From positions 62,001-126,000 of the forward strand of contig NZ_JBHSGB010000006.1 in NCBI RefSeq assembly GCF_042654345.1: a stretch of 64,000 nucleotides of DNA, written 5' to 3'. Below the pieces are notes generated by a model, which did no database searches, was not told the origin of the DNA, and saw only the letters and a list, made by a program, of their open reading frames with translations. Each line of letters opens with the position of its first letter. The first letter of the stretch is position 1. The position numbers and the translations under genes were made by a program. Below, one piece after another: positions 32,625 through 41,638 of this stretch. The stretch comes from Pararheinheimera marina. GTDB taxonomy: Bacteria; Pseudomonadota; Gammaproteobacteria; Enterobacterales; Alteromonadaceae.

Positions 32625-33677
32625 ATGAGAAAAATTATTCATATCGATATGGATTGTTTTTATGCCGCGGTGGAAATGCGTGACAGGCCCGACTGGCGCA
32701 CTATCCCACTGGCCATTGGCGGCAGCCGTCAGAGCCGGGGAGTGATCAGCACCTGCAACTACCCTGCCCGCGCTTTTGGCGTACGCAGTGCAATGCCAAC
32801 TCATCAGGCACTGAAACTCTGCCCTCATTTATTACTGTTGCCTGGCAATATGGAAAAATACAAAGCTGCCAGTTTGCAGATCCAAGCCATTTTTCATCGC
32901 TATACCGACAAAGTGGAACCCTTGTCGCTGGATGAAGCTTATCTGGATGTGTCCGATAGCTCTCTTTTTAATGGCAGCGCGACCCGTATTGCCGAAGATA
33001 TTCGCCGCACTATTGTACAGGAAACCGGCCTGACTGCTTCTGCTGGTGTCGCTCCGAATAAATTTCTAGCCAAAATAGCCAGCGATGAAAATAAACCAGA
33101 CGGTCTTTTTGTATTAAGGCCTGAGCAAGTCAGCGATTTTGTCAGAACCTTACCCCTGCACAAAATACCAGGCGTAGGTAAAAAGACAGCCGAACGCCTG
33201 GCGTTGCTTGGTTTGTATCACTGTGCAGATGTGCAAAAGGCGCCACTAAAACAGCTGATCAGCCATTTTGGCAGTTTTGCCGAAACCCTGCTGGAACGCA
33301 GTCATGGGGTGGATGAACGCCAGGTCAAAAACGACTACCCACGTAAATCTGTCGCTGTTGAACACACTTATGATCAGGATTTGCCGGATCTTGTTGCCGG
33401 GGAGCAAAGCCTGCTGGAATTGCTGCCGAAGCTAAGGCGACGGATAGAACGCTGCGATGCGGCCCCCTTTATTCAGAAAATAGGCATCAAACTTAAGTTT
33501 GCCGATTTTCAGCAAACCACAGTAGAACGCAGTCAGAATGAACTGGACTTCCTGACGCTGAAACAATTACTGCAACAGGCCTGGTCACGGGGCGAAGGGA
33601 AAAAAGTTCGGTTAGTCGGGATCCATGTGGGGCTAAAAGATCAACACGCTCAGGCACAGTTAACTCTGGCTCTGTAA
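32625..33677 (+). CDS. dinB: DNA polymerase IV DinB
   Basis: 350 residues from ATG 32625, with GGTGGGG upstream. It is a Y-family translesion polymerase. Palm residues are in IIHIDMDCFYAAVEMRD and SLDEAYLDVS; TASAGVAPNKFLAKIASDENKP and the helix-hairpin segment KIPGVGKKTAERL follow. The C-terminal 'little finger' is complete, but the last residues (QAQLTLAL) do not show an obvious clamp-binding motif beyond QLTLAL. SOS-regulated by the LexA box just upstream. Confidence 0.96.
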   Translation: MRKIIHIDMDCFYAAVEMRDRPDWRTIPLAIGGSRQSRGVISTCNYPARAFGVRSAMPTHQALKLCPHLLLLPGNMEKYKAASLQIQAIFHRYTDKVEPLSLDEAYLDVSDSSLFNGSATRIAEDIRRTIVQETGLTASAGVAPNKFLAKIASDENKPDGLFVLRPEQVSDFVRTLPLHKIPGVGKKTAERLALLGLYHCADVQKAPLKQLISHFGSFAETLLERSHGVDERQVKNDYPRKSVAVEHTYDQDLPDLVAGEQSLLELLPKLRRRIERCDAAPFIQKIGIKLKFADFQQTTVERSQNELDFLTLKQLLQQAWSRGEGKKVRLVGIHVGLKDQHAQAQLTLAL

Positions 33678-33723
33678 AACAACAAGGTTCAGCACTTAGG
33701 CTTTAAATCCAAATAACAGATAT

Positions 33724-33750
33724 AAAAAAACCGGCATTAAGCCGGCTTTT
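33724..33750. terminator. Bidirectional terminator between dinB and the cold-shock gene
   Basis: An A-run, then CCGGC (33731-33735), ATTAA, GCCGG (33741-33745), CTTTT. Works for dinB on the plus strand and, by its A-run, for the converging cold-shock gene. Confidence 0.8.
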
Positions 33751-33776
33751 CCAGAAGCTTCGTCAACTTAGCGCTA

Positions 33777-33989
33777 TTAAGCAACTACAGTTACGTTTTC
33801 TGCTTGAGGGCCTTTTTGACCTTCAGTGACTTCGAAAGTCACTTTCTGACCTTCAACCAGAGTTCTGCGGCCAGTACCGTTGATAGCGCGGAAGTGTACG
33901 AATACATCTTTGCCGCCTTCGCGCTCAATGAAACCAAAACCTTTATCTTCGTTGAACCACTTAACGGTACCGGAAATTAATTGTGACAT
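33777..33989 (-). CDS. Cold-shock domain protein (CspA family)
   Basis: 70 residues, one OB-fold cold-shock domain with RNA-binding motifs KGFGFIE (RNP1) and VFVHF (RNP2). Starts MSQLISGTVKWFNEDKGFGF. Acts as an RNA chaperone. The likely promoter lies about 190 nt upstream, giving the long leader known from cold-inducible csp genes; which paralogue this is cannot be told from the protein. Confidence 0.93.
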   Translation of the reverse strand: MSQLISGTVKWFNEDKGFGFIEREGGKDVFVHFRAINGTGRRTLVEGQKVTFEVTEGQKGPQAENVTVVA

Positions 33990-34176
33990 AACATTCTCTT
34001 ACTTAAACTAAATTTGCCGAGTCATCGGCGACTTTAAATATTACCGGCCACGTTGAGCTAGCACATATTTCAACCCCATTATCAGTGAAGCCACCAGAGG
34101 GGTCAATACTTATCACTGGATCAACAGAAAAATAGTTGTTTCTCCATTGGCCGTTCCGGTTACTTGACTTTAATTC

Positions 34177-34205
34177 TCAATAAAAACAAGTTACTGCATA
34201 GTCAA
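34177..34205 (-). promoter_or_regulatory. Candidate promoter and long leader of the cold-shock gene
   Basis: On the minus strand TTGACT (34205-34200), 17-nt spacer, TATTGA (34182-34177). The resulting leader of about 180 nt (to 33989) is non-coding. Nothing else is seen between 33990 and 34278. Confidence 0.45.
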
Positions 34206-34278
34206 TTGATGAACAAAGCGTCAAAGTAACTTCCCGAGTGTAACACTTTTTTCCGAATAAAAAACAACCAAAAGTAAA

Positions 34279-35595
34279 TTAATTGTTCTTTTTACGTACA
34301 GGCATCAAACCATCATCGCCGCCCTGGAAAAACTTCGCTGCAGCAGGCTTTTTCGTTTTCTGTGTTGGCTTACGTTTTGGAGCTGGTGCTTTTTTGGTTG
34401 CAGCCGCATTTTTCGCCGTCTTCGGCCCATTGGAGGTTAAGACCACACCTTTAAAACGAGCGACTAATCCTTCCACTTCAACCATTGGCAAGGGCTGGCG
34501 TAAGAAGGTTTCTATCTCACAAAATGATTTCCAATCCTTGGGCCCGACCAATGAGATGGCGACCCCCTTTTGACCAGCTCGCCCAGTGCGGCCGATACGA
34601 TGGACGTATTCTTCCGCATGTTTCGGCAGGTCGAAGTTCACCACATGGCTGACTTGCAGTAAGTCCAAGCCACGTGAGGCCACGTCTGTGGTGACCAGCG
34701 CTTTGTAACGACCAGACGCAAATTCCTGCATCACCTGATTCCGTCTGGCCTGGCTTAATTTGCCACTTAGCCCAACAGCAGGCAGACCTAATTGGTCACA
34801 TAATAATGCCAGCCGTTCGGTATCCTCGCGGGTGGCCGTGAACAGGATCAGCTGTTTGATATCTTCAGTCGAAGCAAAGTGTTTCAGCAGCGCTTCCTTA
34901 TGAGTCAGATGGTCCGCAAAATAACAACGCTGGCTTATATCTTCATGCTGCTGGTGAGATGCGCCGACAGAAACCCGGTGTGGGCTTTTCAGTAACGCCA
35001 TCGCCAGCTCGTTCACTTCGGTGTTGTCCAAGGTAGCGGAAAACATCAGTGTTTGACGCAGTCTGTGGCTGGCCGCTTTATTGATAGCGGTCAGTTGTGG
35101 CATAAAACCCAAATCCAACATCCGGTCTGCTTCATCCAGGATCAGTAATTCCAACCCGGCAATAAACAAACTTTTATGTTCCAGATGGTCAGCCAATCGT
35201 CCTGGCGTGGCCACAATAATTTGTGGCTGACGTTTCAGCAGTTTTTCCTGATCATTGAAGTTTTCGCCGCCGACGATCAAAGCACTGTTCAGCGGCGTGT
35301 TGGCAACAAACAAGCGTAAGCGTCCATAAACCTGATGCGCCAGTTCGCGGGTTGGTACCAGAATTAAGGCCCTGGCATCCTGCTTGGCCAATGGTTTACT
35401 GCGTAATAACCGTTGCATCATTGGCAACAAGTACGCCAGCGTTTTACCCGACCCGGTCTGCGAAGAAACCAGCAGGTCTTTTCCTGTCATCGCTGCCGGA
35501 ATAGCTTCTTGTTGTACTGTGGTTGGTTGGGCAAAACCCAAATGCTGGACCGAACGCACTAAACGTGGGTCGAGCCTGAAGTCCTGAAATGCCAA
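34279..35595 (-). CDS. DEAD-box ATP-dependent RNA helicase
   Basis: 438 residues. Q motif FAQPTTVQQEAIPAAMTGKD, motif I SSQTGSGKT, Ia PTRELA, II LDEADRMLDLGF, III SAT, IV LILFTATREDTERL, V TTDVASRGLDL, VI HRIGRTGRAG. The C-terminal ~60 residues are basic and low complexity (AAATKKAPAPKRKPTQKTKK), likely for RNA binding. Closest in style to the RhlE/SrmB group, but the subgroup cannot be fixed from the sequence alone. It lies downstream of no gene and next to the cold-shock gene; helicases of this kind often help ribosome assembly in the cold. Confidence 0.9.
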   Translation of the reverse strand: MAFQDFRLDPRLVRSVQHLGFAQPTTVQQEAIPAAMTGKDLLVSSQTGSGKTLAYLLPMMQRLLRSKPLAKQDARALILVPTRELAHQVYGRLRLFVANTPLNSALIVGGENFNDQEKLLKRQPQIIVATPGRLADHLEHKSLFIAGLELLILDEADRMLDLGFMPQLTAINKAASHRLRQTLMFSATLDNTEVNELAMALLKSPHRVSVGASHQQHEDISQRCYFADHLTHKEALLKHFASTEDIKQLILFTATREDTERLALLCDQLGLPAVGLSGKLSQARRNQVMQEFASGRYKALVTTDVASRGLDLLQVSHVVNFDLPKHAEEYVHRIGRTGRAGQKGVAISLVGPKDWKSFCEIETFLRQPLPMVEVEGLVARFKGVVLTSNGPKTAKNAAATKKAPAPKRKPTQKTKKPAAAKFFQGGDDGLMPVRKKNN

Positions 35596-35722
35596 AATAA
35601 TTCGCCTGTCCGGTGAAAAGATAGCGTTATGATACCTGATTTACGCCAAGGCCGTTACTGCATTGCTTGGCAGAGCTCGCTGCACATGAAACAATACAGG
35701 CAAGACAGTACAGGATTGCATT

Positions 35723-36265
35723 ATGAGTAAATCACTTCAGGAGCAGTTGCTCAAAGCTGGCCTTGGCAATGCCAAAACAGCCAAAAACATCAATAAACAG
35801 AAACATAAAGAACGGGTGCAAGCCGGTAAAAACGGCACCGTGGTCAACGAGGCTTCTGTGCTTGCTGAACAAGCTCGCCAACAGCAGCAAGCTCGCGATC
35901 AGGAATTAAACCGCCAACGCAAAGCGGAACAGGACCAAAAAGCCATTCAGGCACAGGTAAAACAGCTGATTGAGCTGAATAGTATCCAGGCCAAAGGGGA
36001 CCTCGCCTACAACTTTACCGACGGCAGCTTGGTAAAACGCTTGTACATCACTACCAAAGTGCAGTCCGAACTTGGTAAAGGCCAAATCGCCATCGCCCGC
36101 CAAGGCGAAAGCTATCACCTGATCCCAGTGAAAGTGGCTGAAAAGATCCAACAACGACTGGCTTCAGCCATTGTGGTACTCAACAGCACCAACCAGAGTG
36201 CCGAAGTTCAGGCGGAAGACGACCCGTATGCCGCTTACCAGATCCCGGATGATTTAATGTGGTAG
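35723..36265 (+). CDS. DUF2058 (YaiL-like) protein
   Basis: 180 residues, no signal or membrane helix. MSKSLQEQLLKAGLGNAKTA and the following Lys/Gln/Glu-rich helical stretch, then GDLAYNFTDGSLVKRLYITT, match the DUF2058 family (E. coli YaiL), sometimes annotated as a nucleoprotein or polynucleotide-associated enzyme without direct proof. Its stop overlaps the arfB start by 7 nt. Confidence 0.88.
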   Translation: MSKSLQEQLLKAGLGNAKTAKNINKQKHKERVQAGKNGTVVNEASVLAEQARQQQQARDQELNRQRKAEQDQKAIQAQVKQLIELNSIQAKGDLAYNFTDGSLVKRLYITTKVQSELGKGQIAIARQGESYHLIPVKVAEKIQQRLASAIVVLNSTNQSAEVQAEDDPYAAYQIPDDLMW

Positions 36266-36690
36266 AACGCTATCCCGTAGTTGCAGGCGTCACCCTGAGC
36301 GCGGACGAGCTGGAATTCAGCTATGTGCGGGCCCAGGGCGCTGGCGGACAGCATGTGAATAAAACATCCACAGCGGCGGTGCTAAGGTTCGACAGCCAAC
36401 AAAGCAGTTTGCCAGATTGGGCCAAGCAGCGCCTGCTGAACTATGCCGACGACCGCATCACCCGTGAAGGCGTCGTGCAGATCAAAGCGCAAAGCAGCCG
36501 CAGCCAGGAACAAAATAAACTGGATGCCATAAATCGCCTGGTCACACTGCTGCAAAAAGCGCTCTTTGTTGAAAAAGCCCGTCGGGCAACCCGCCCAACG
36601 CTTGCCTCAAAAGTCCGTCGGCTGGATGGCAAAAAAGCTCAGCAACAGCGCAAACAGCAACGCGGCAAAGTTCGTTTGCAGGAAGGATAA
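36259..36690 (+). CDS. arfB: Alternative ribosome-rescue factor ArfB (YaeJ)
   Basis: 143 residues, GTG start at 36259 overlapping the previous gene. The catalytic GGQ loop is in RAQGAGGQHVNKTSTA, which hydrolyses peptidyl-tRNA on stalled ribosomes. The basic C-terminal tail (KVRRLDGKKAQQQRKQQRGK) is the part that enters the empty mRNA channel. Both key regions are intact. Followed by a TraB-family gene 2 nt later. Confidence 0.94.
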   Translation: MVERYPVVAGVTLSADELEFSYVRAQGAGGQHVNKTSTAAVLRFDSQQSSLPDWAKQRLLNYADDRITREGVVQIKAQSSRSQEQNKLDAINRLVTLLQKALFVEKARRATRPTLASKVRRLDGKKAQQQRKQQRGKVRLQEG

Positions 36691-36692
36691 TT

Positions 36693-37547
36693 ATGTTCGG
36701 ACGCCTGGTTCCCCTCTTTTTTCTGGTGCTGCTCAGTACTGCTGCTCAGGCCAACAGCCTGTGGCAGGTCACTAAAGGCAGCCAACGTTTCTACCTGGCT
36801 GGCACCATCCATCTGCTCAGTCCGGACGATTACCCTTTACCTCAACCTTATGACCAGGCGCTGGCTGAAAGCACCCAACTGATCCTTGAAACGCCATTGG
36901 ACCAGCTGGAAACCCCGGAAGGGATAGCCTTGCTATTGCAACGTAACCGCTACCCTGATGGCGAAAATTTACTGCAGCATCTCAATCCGGCATTGGCCCA
37001 GCAATTGAGCACGTTCTGCCAGCAACACAAATTGCCGTTGCAACAAATCAGTCGCTTTAAACCGGCCTTTGCCGCGCTGATGCTGACCAGCACCCAATTG
37101 CAACAGCAAGGCGCCACAGCGCCTGGGCTGGACAAGTACCTGATGCAACAAGCCAGTCCAAAATCCATTCCACATCTGGGATTTGAAAGCGTGGAACAAC
37201 ATCTTGTTGTGCTGGATAAGTTGAATCAGCAAGGGGCGGAAGTGCTGATCGAAAGTACCTTGCAAGACCTGCAGAGCAGTCAGCAGGATTTTGCTGCGAT
37301 GAAACAAGCCTGGCGTCAGGGCGACGTCGATGCACTGGAAAAATTGTTTCTGAGCGACTTATTCAAATACCCGGAGCTGTATCAAATCCTGATCCTTGAA
37401 CGCAATCAGGACTGGTTGCGTAAATTACCCGCCTTAGTGAATGGCAAACCCAGTTTTATTGCCGTTGGCGCTTTGCATCTGGTCGGTAAAGATGGGCTGC
37501 TAAAAGCACTGCAACAACAAGGCTACCAGATCAGGCAGGTGCAGTAA
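36693..37547 (+). CDS. TraB/GumN family protein
   Basis: 284 residues with an N-terminal signal sequence (FFLVLLSTAAQA), so it is exported. The family motifs are LWQVTKGSQRFYLAGTIHLL (quoted at 20) and, near the end, FIAVGALHLVGKDGLLKALQ, with the conserved histidines of a Tiki-like/ChaN-type fold that in some relatives is a metallopeptidase. Substrate unknown. ATG follows AAGGA. It overlaps the next gene by one base (TAATG), so the run arfB to yaiI is probably one operon. Confidence 0.82.
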   Translation: MFGRLVPLFFLVLLSTAAQANSLWQVTKGSQRFYLAGTIHLLSPDDYPLPQPYDQALAESTQLILETPLDQLETPEGIALLLQRNRYPDGENLLQHLNPALAQQLSTFCQQHKLPLQQISRFKPAFAALMLTSTQLQQQGATAPGLDKYLMQQASPKSIPHLGFESVEQHLVVLDKLNQQGAEVLIESTLQDLQSSQQDFAAMKQAWRQGDVDALEKLFLSDLFKYPELYQILILERNQDWLRKLPALVNGKPSFIAVGALHLVGKDGLLKALQQQGYQIRQVQ

Positions 37548-38053
37548 TGGCCGCAATGCAACTGCGCTCAGCCTTACCGGAGCAGGTCACCAATCTTGGC
37601 AACTGGTTGCCTGATCAACAGGCGATGGACTTGTGGGGCGGCCCTGGGTTCAGCCACCCACTGCGGCCATTGCCTTTTTTGCAGCAGCTTTATTTGCCAG
37701 GTACTCAGAGTTATTGGCTGATGCAGCAGCAACAAGCGGTGGCCTTTGGTCAGCTGTGTGACCGCTTTGACCGCCATCATCTTGCCCGTTTGCTGGTGGC
37801 GCCGTCTAAGCGTGGGCAAGGTCTTGGGAAAGCATTAGTGCTGGCATTAATTCAGCTCGGGCTGAATGAGCACAAGCAAAAGGACTTTTCGTTGTTTGTA
37901 CACCGGCACAACCAGCGAGCTCTGCACTGTTATCAAAGCTTAGGTTTTCAGTTTGCGGCTCAGCCAGACTATGACAATCCAAGTCTGTATTTTATGACGA
38001 TGAGTCAGGCGCAAGCCCGCCAACTTTTGGAGCTTTACAATGATTTGGCTTGA
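37547..38053 (+). CDS. GNAT-family N-acetyltransferase
   Basis: 168 residues. The acetyl-CoA binding motif is LARLLVAPSKRGQGLGKALVLAL; the C-terminal ALHCYQSLGFQ is the second GNAT landmark. The acceptor is unknown. The N-terminal half (LPEQVTNLGNWLPDQQAM) resembles ribosomal-protein-type or amino-acid acetyltransferases only loosely. Overlaps the YaiI gene by 14 nt. Confidence 0.82.
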   Translation: MAAMQLRSALPEQVTNLGNWLPDQQAMDLWGGPGFSHPLRPLPFLQQLYLPGTQSYWLMQQQQAVAFGQLCDRFDRHHLARLLVAPSKRGQGLGKALVLALIQLGLNEHKQKDFSLFVHRHNQRALHCYQSLGFQFAAQPDYDNPSLYFMTMSQAQARQLLELYNDLA

Positions 38054-38501
38054 TGCGGACGCCTGTCCTGTTGTCCTGCGTGAAATGCTGTTTCGTGCCG
38101 CAGAGCGCACCAAAACCAACCTGCAGCTGGTAGCCAATCATCGGCTACCCGTACCGAAAAGCGCATTTATCCGAGCCATTCAGGTTGAACAGGGCTTTGA
38201 TGTCGCCGACCACCATATCAGTTCAGCCATCTGTGCGGGAGACTTGCTGATCAGCAATGACATTCCGCTGGCAGCGGCCGTGATAGCCAAAGGTGCGGTA
38301 TGTCTGACCACCAAAGGCCAATTGTTGGATAGTCAAAATATCAGTGAACGGCTGGTGGTGCGTGACCTGGCAGACGAGCTACGCGGCAGCGGTGTGCAAA
38401 TGCGAGGCCCTGCCCCGTTGTCTCAGGCTGACAAACAGCAATTTGCCAATCAACTTGACCGCTACCTGCAACGCGTCAGCCAGAACTCTGGCGGGCGCTG
38501 A
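38040..38501 (+). CDS. YaiI/YqxD family protein (DUF188)
   Basis: 153 residues. MIWLDADACPVVLREMLFRA and the later VADHHISSAICAGDLLISND match the DUF188 family, which has a PIN-like acidic site (DADACP and DLLISNDIPLA) suggesting a nuclease fold; no activity is proven. Its last 26 nt overlap the end of the converging methyltransferase gene. Confidence 0.88.
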   Translation: MIWLDADACPVVLREMLFRAAERTKTNLQLVANHRLPVPKSAFIRAIQVEQGFDVADHHISSAICAGDLLISNDIPLAAAVIAKGAVCLTTKGQLLDSQNISERLVVRDLADELRGSGVQMRGPAPLSQADKQQFANQLDRYLQRVSQNSGGR

Positions 38502-39210
38502 TGCCTTTAACCGCCGGCTGAAAAGACGGGATTTTTTGCCATTTAGGACGAATGGGTGTCAGTGGATGTTCCCGCTTGCGGGCAATGAGCACATAGCAGG
38601 CTCCGAAATACCCCAGGTACCGTTCACACCAGCGCTGCCAGCCACTGTCGGCTTTGTAATGCCCCAACAAGCCGGACCAAAAAAAGCGCTGTTCATGAAT
38701 AAGCTCAAACCCCAATAAGTGCAGCCAATCCCGCACCCGACCTGGCGTAAAAAACCGGCCAGACCAAGGCAACTGTTGCTTCACACCAGGCCACAGCTTC
38801 AGCAAACCTGCATTACTCAGCGGATTGTACCCCGTCAATAACACATACCCATTTGGCATCAGCACCCGATGCGCTTCCCGCACTATGTGGTGCGGGTCTG
38901 GGTAAAACTCCAGGCAATGCGCCAGCAACACCGCATCAACCGCATGTTCAGTCAGCGGCAAGGCGTCAGGTTCTGCCAGTAAACTGCAGGTCGTTTCGTC
39001 TGTACCCAAACGGATTTGGTGTTTGATAGGGCATAAACTACTGTCCAGTTCAGAGCTGAGCGGGCCCACTTTAAGCAAATGGTAGCCAAAAATACGTGGC
39101 CACCAGGCATTGAGCTGCTGCTCTATGGCATTGGCCATCCAGCGGCCTTGGGGCAATTCAGCCCAACTTTGCGGTAAAGGGCTGCTGTGGTAACTTAATG
39201 CGGGTTTCAT
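38476..39210 (-). CDS. SAM-dependent methyltransferase (YafS-like)
   Basis: 244 residues. A class I methyltransferase: the aspartate/glycine motif is degenerate, but VDAVLLAHCLEFYPDPHHIV and EAHRVLMPNGYVLLTGYNPLS are the usual type 11 landmarks. Divergent from gloB with a 22-nt gap, as in E. coli where yafS neighbours gloB. Substrate unknown. Its end overlaps the YaiI gene on the other strand by 26 nt. Confidence 0.82.
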   Translation of the reverse strand: MKPALSYHSSPLPQSWAELPQGRWMANAIEQQLNAWWPRIFGYHLLKVGPLSSELDSSLCPIKHQIRLGTDETTCSLLAEPDALPLTEHAVDAVLLAHCLEFYPDPHHIVREAHRVLMPNGYVLLTGYNPLSNAGLLKLWPGVKQQLPWSGRFFTPGRVRDWLHLLGFELIHEQRFFWSGLLGHYKADSGWQRWCERYLGYFGACYVLIARKREHPLTPIRPKWQKIPSFQPAVKGISARQSSG

Positions 39211-39232
39211 AAGGCTGCCGTTGGGATAAAAA

Positions 39233-39985
39233 ATGATGTCTGAGCCTGTCGCTCTGCCTGCGTTTAAGGATAACTACATTTGGTGCCTGCGCCAAGAGAA
39301 CAAGGCGCTGGTGGTCGACCCTGGCGATCCGCAGGTGGTGCTTGATTATATGCAGGCAGAACAACTGCAGTTGGATATGATACTGGTCACCCATCATCAC
39401 TGGGACCATGTCGATGGCATTGCGCAGTTGCAACAGCGGTATCCAAAAGCACGTGTCATACTGCCAGCCACAGAACAAGAAAAAATATTGGCCCGGGGTG
39501 AAGCGGTTCGCCATGGTGACTGTATTGACTGGCATCAGTATCAGTTTCAGGTGATGGCCGTACCGGGCCATACTCTTGGCCACCTGGCTTATTATTGTCA
39601 GCCATGGCTGTTTTGCGGCGATACGTTGTTTAATGCCGGTTGTGGCCGCCTGTTTGAAGGCACTGCCGAGCAGATGTGGCAAAGCCTCAGCTCACTGATG
39701 GCACTGCCTGCTGACACCTGGTTGTTTCCAACCCATGAATACACCCTGGCCAATCTGGAATTTGCGCTTTGGGCGGATCCACTGAACACCGCGCTGCAAC
39801 CTTATTTGGTGAAATGCCAGCAGTTACGAGCACAGAACCAGGCCACACTACCAACGTTATTGTCCGATCAACTGCGGATCAATCCTTATCTGAGGGCAGT
39901 GGATCCGGCGCTGCAGCAGCACTGGCAGCAGGCAAACGCGTTGGAATTATTCAGTTTTTTCCGCCAGCGTAAGGATCAATGGTAG
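39233..39985 (+). CDS. gloB: Hydroxyacylglutathione hydrolase (glyoxalase II) GloB
   Basis: 250 residues. It hydrolyses S-lactoylglutathione to lactate and glutathione in methylglyoxal detoxification. The metal-binding motif is THHHWDHVDG, with PGHTLGHLAYY and LFCGDTLFNAGCGRLFEGTAEQM (quoted in part: GDTLFNAGCGRLF) following. The C-terminal domain typical of glyoxalase II is present. ATG-ATG at 39233-39238; either could start. Confidence 0.95.
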   Translation: MMSEPVALPAFKDNYIWCLRQENKALVVDPGDPQVVLDYMQAEQLQLDMILVTHHHWDHVDGIAQLQQRYPKARVILPATEQEKILARGEAVRHGDCIDWHQYQFQVMAVPGHTLGHLAYYCQPWLFCGDTLFNAGCGRLFEGTAEQMWQSLSSLMALPADTWLFPTHEYTLANLEFALWADPLNTALQPYLVKCQQLRAQNQATLPTLLSDQLRINPYLRAVDPALQQHWQQANALELFSFFRQRKDQW

Positions 39986-39993
39986 CGGTTAAC

Positions 39994-40021
39994 TTGCAAT
40001 TCAGACTTGAGTGGGTAACAT
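39994..40021 (+). promoter_or_regulatory. Candidate sigma-70 promoter of mltD
   Basis: TTGCAA (39994-39999), 16-nt spacer, TAACAT (40016-40021), 31 nt before the mltD ATG. Confidence 0.4.
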
Positions 40022-40051
40022 ACTTGTCTTTGTTGTTTTTGGAACCGCTTT

Positions 40052-41611
40052 ATGCTGAATAAACTTTATGTCGCCGTTGCAGCGGCCTTACTCGCCAGCT
40101 GTGCAGCGCCAAAGTCTGTGCAAGCACCAGAGCCTGAAGCAGAGATCAGTGTTGATCAGCCAGTCCGGGATAAAGCGGCCACAGCCCAGCAAGTCGCCAA
40201 TGCGCTATGGCAAGACGCCGAGCTGTCGCCGTTAGCGCCGGACAGCAAGCTGCAAAGTTACGACAATTTGTGGCAGCGGGCCATCGCTCAGTTCAGTCTT
40301 GACGTACCCAGCGGAAATCGTGAAATCGAGCAACAAATTCGCTTTTATCTGCGCAATCAAAAAGTACTGAAAACCGCCACAGAAAACGCCGCACCATTTT
40401 TATACCACCTGATCACGGAACTCGAACGGCGCAATATGCCGCTGGAGCTTGCACTGCTGCCAATCGTCGAAAGTACCTACAATCCTAAAGCAGGCAGCGT
40501 GTCCGGCGTATTGGGCATTTGGCAGTTCAGTGCAGGCACAGGTCGTAACTTCGGCTTAAAGCAAAACGCCTGGTATGACGGACGCCGGGACGTGATGGAA
40601 TCCAGCCGGGCTGCTTTTGATTATTTAAAATATCTGTACAGCAATGTCGACCAGGATTGGCTGAGTGCCGTTGCTGCCTTTAACGCCGGCGAAGGCCGGG
40701 TGTTTAAAGCACTGGAGCGCAACAGATACAGTGCCCGCCCAACCGACTTCTGGTCTTTGCACTTGCCTAAACAAACCACCAGTTATATCCCCAAGTTATT
40801 GGCGTTGGCCGAGCTCTTGAAACATCCGGACAAATACGCGATTTCAGTGCCAGCGATTGCCAATAAACCTCAAAGCCGGGTGCTAAAAATTAACAGAGGG
40901 TTGGATTTGCCTTTGACCGCTGAAGTGTTGGGGATCAGTCTGGACGAATTAAAGCGCCTGAACCCGGGCTTCAAAGCCAATGTGGTACCACCAGCCAGTT
41001 ATCAGTTGGTGGTGCCAATTGATAGCCCACTGGACAGTAAACAGCAACTAGCTGCACTGCCTAAAGTGAAGGTGGCTCCAGTTGCCACCACCAGCACCAG
41101 TGCTGGTGGACAGTACAAAGTCCGCTCGGGTGACAGCCTGAGTAAAATTGCAGCGCAGAACAAAATCTCTGTCAAAGCGCTTCAGCAGGCGAACCAACTG
41201 AGCGGTACAAAGCTCAAAGTGGGACAGCTGTTAACAATCCCTGGGTTGGTGTCTGAACCAGCGCAAGCCAAAACGACTAAAGTGCAGACCAGCAGCCAGT
41301 ATCAGGTAAAATCTGGCGATAACTTGTGGCTGATAGCGAAAAAACTCAATGTCAGCACCGCGGATTTAAAGCGTTGGAATCAACTGAACGACGCCTCCAG
41401 TTTAAAGCCTGGTCAGCTGTTAAAAGTGAATGCGGTGTCGTCAGACAGCAAAACAAAGAAAATGACCTATCAGGTCAAAGCAGGTGATTCTCTGGCCAGC
41501 ATCGCGCAGCGTTTTAAAGTAAAAGTTACAGATATACTGCAGTGGAATGGCCTGAAGGCCGATAACTACATACAGCCCGGCCAGGAACTGACGCTCTATC
41601 CGGCGGGTTAA
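40052..41611 (+). CDS. mltD: Membrane-bound lytic murein transglycosylase D MltD
   Basis: 519 residues. Lipoprotein signal (VAVAAALLASCAAP, cysteine at about 17), then a lytic transglycosylase domain with the catalytic glutamate in LLPIVESTYNPKAGS and GIWQFSAGTGRNFGL, and three C-terminal LysM peptidoglycan-binding modules (YKVRSGDSLSKIAAQNKISV, YQVKSGDNLWLIAKKLNVST, YQVKAGDSLASIAQRFKVKV). It cleaves glycan strands at the outer-membrane side. Three LysM copies are within the family range. The next gene follows after 27 nt. Confidence 0.95.
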   Translation: MLNKLYVAVAAALLASCAAPKSVQAPEPEAEISVDQPVRDKAATAQQVANALWQDAELSPLAPDSKLQSYDNLWQRAIAQFSLDVPSGNREIEQQIRFYLRNQKVLKTATENAAPFLYHLITELERRNMPLELALLPIVESTYNPKAGSVSGVLGIWQFSAGTGRNFGLKQNAWYDGRRDVMESSRAAFDYLKYLYSNVDQDWLSAVAAFNAGEGRVFKALERNRYSARPTDFWSLHLPKQTTSYIPKLLALAELLKHPDKYAISVPAIANKPQSRVLKINRGLDLPLTAEVLGISLDELKRLNPGFKANVVPPASYQLVVPIDSPLDSKQQLAALPKVKVAPVATTSTSAGGQYKVRSGDSLSKIAAQNKISVKALQQANQLSGTKLKVGQLLTIPGLVSEPAQAKTTKVQTSSQYQVKSGDNLWLIAKKLNVSTADLKRWNQLNDASSLKPGQLLKVNAVSSDSKTKKMTYQVKAGDSLASIAQRFKVKVTDILQWNGLKADNYIQPGQELTLYPAG

Positions 41612-41638
41612 TGTCCAAGTTGTAGTGGAGATAGTCTG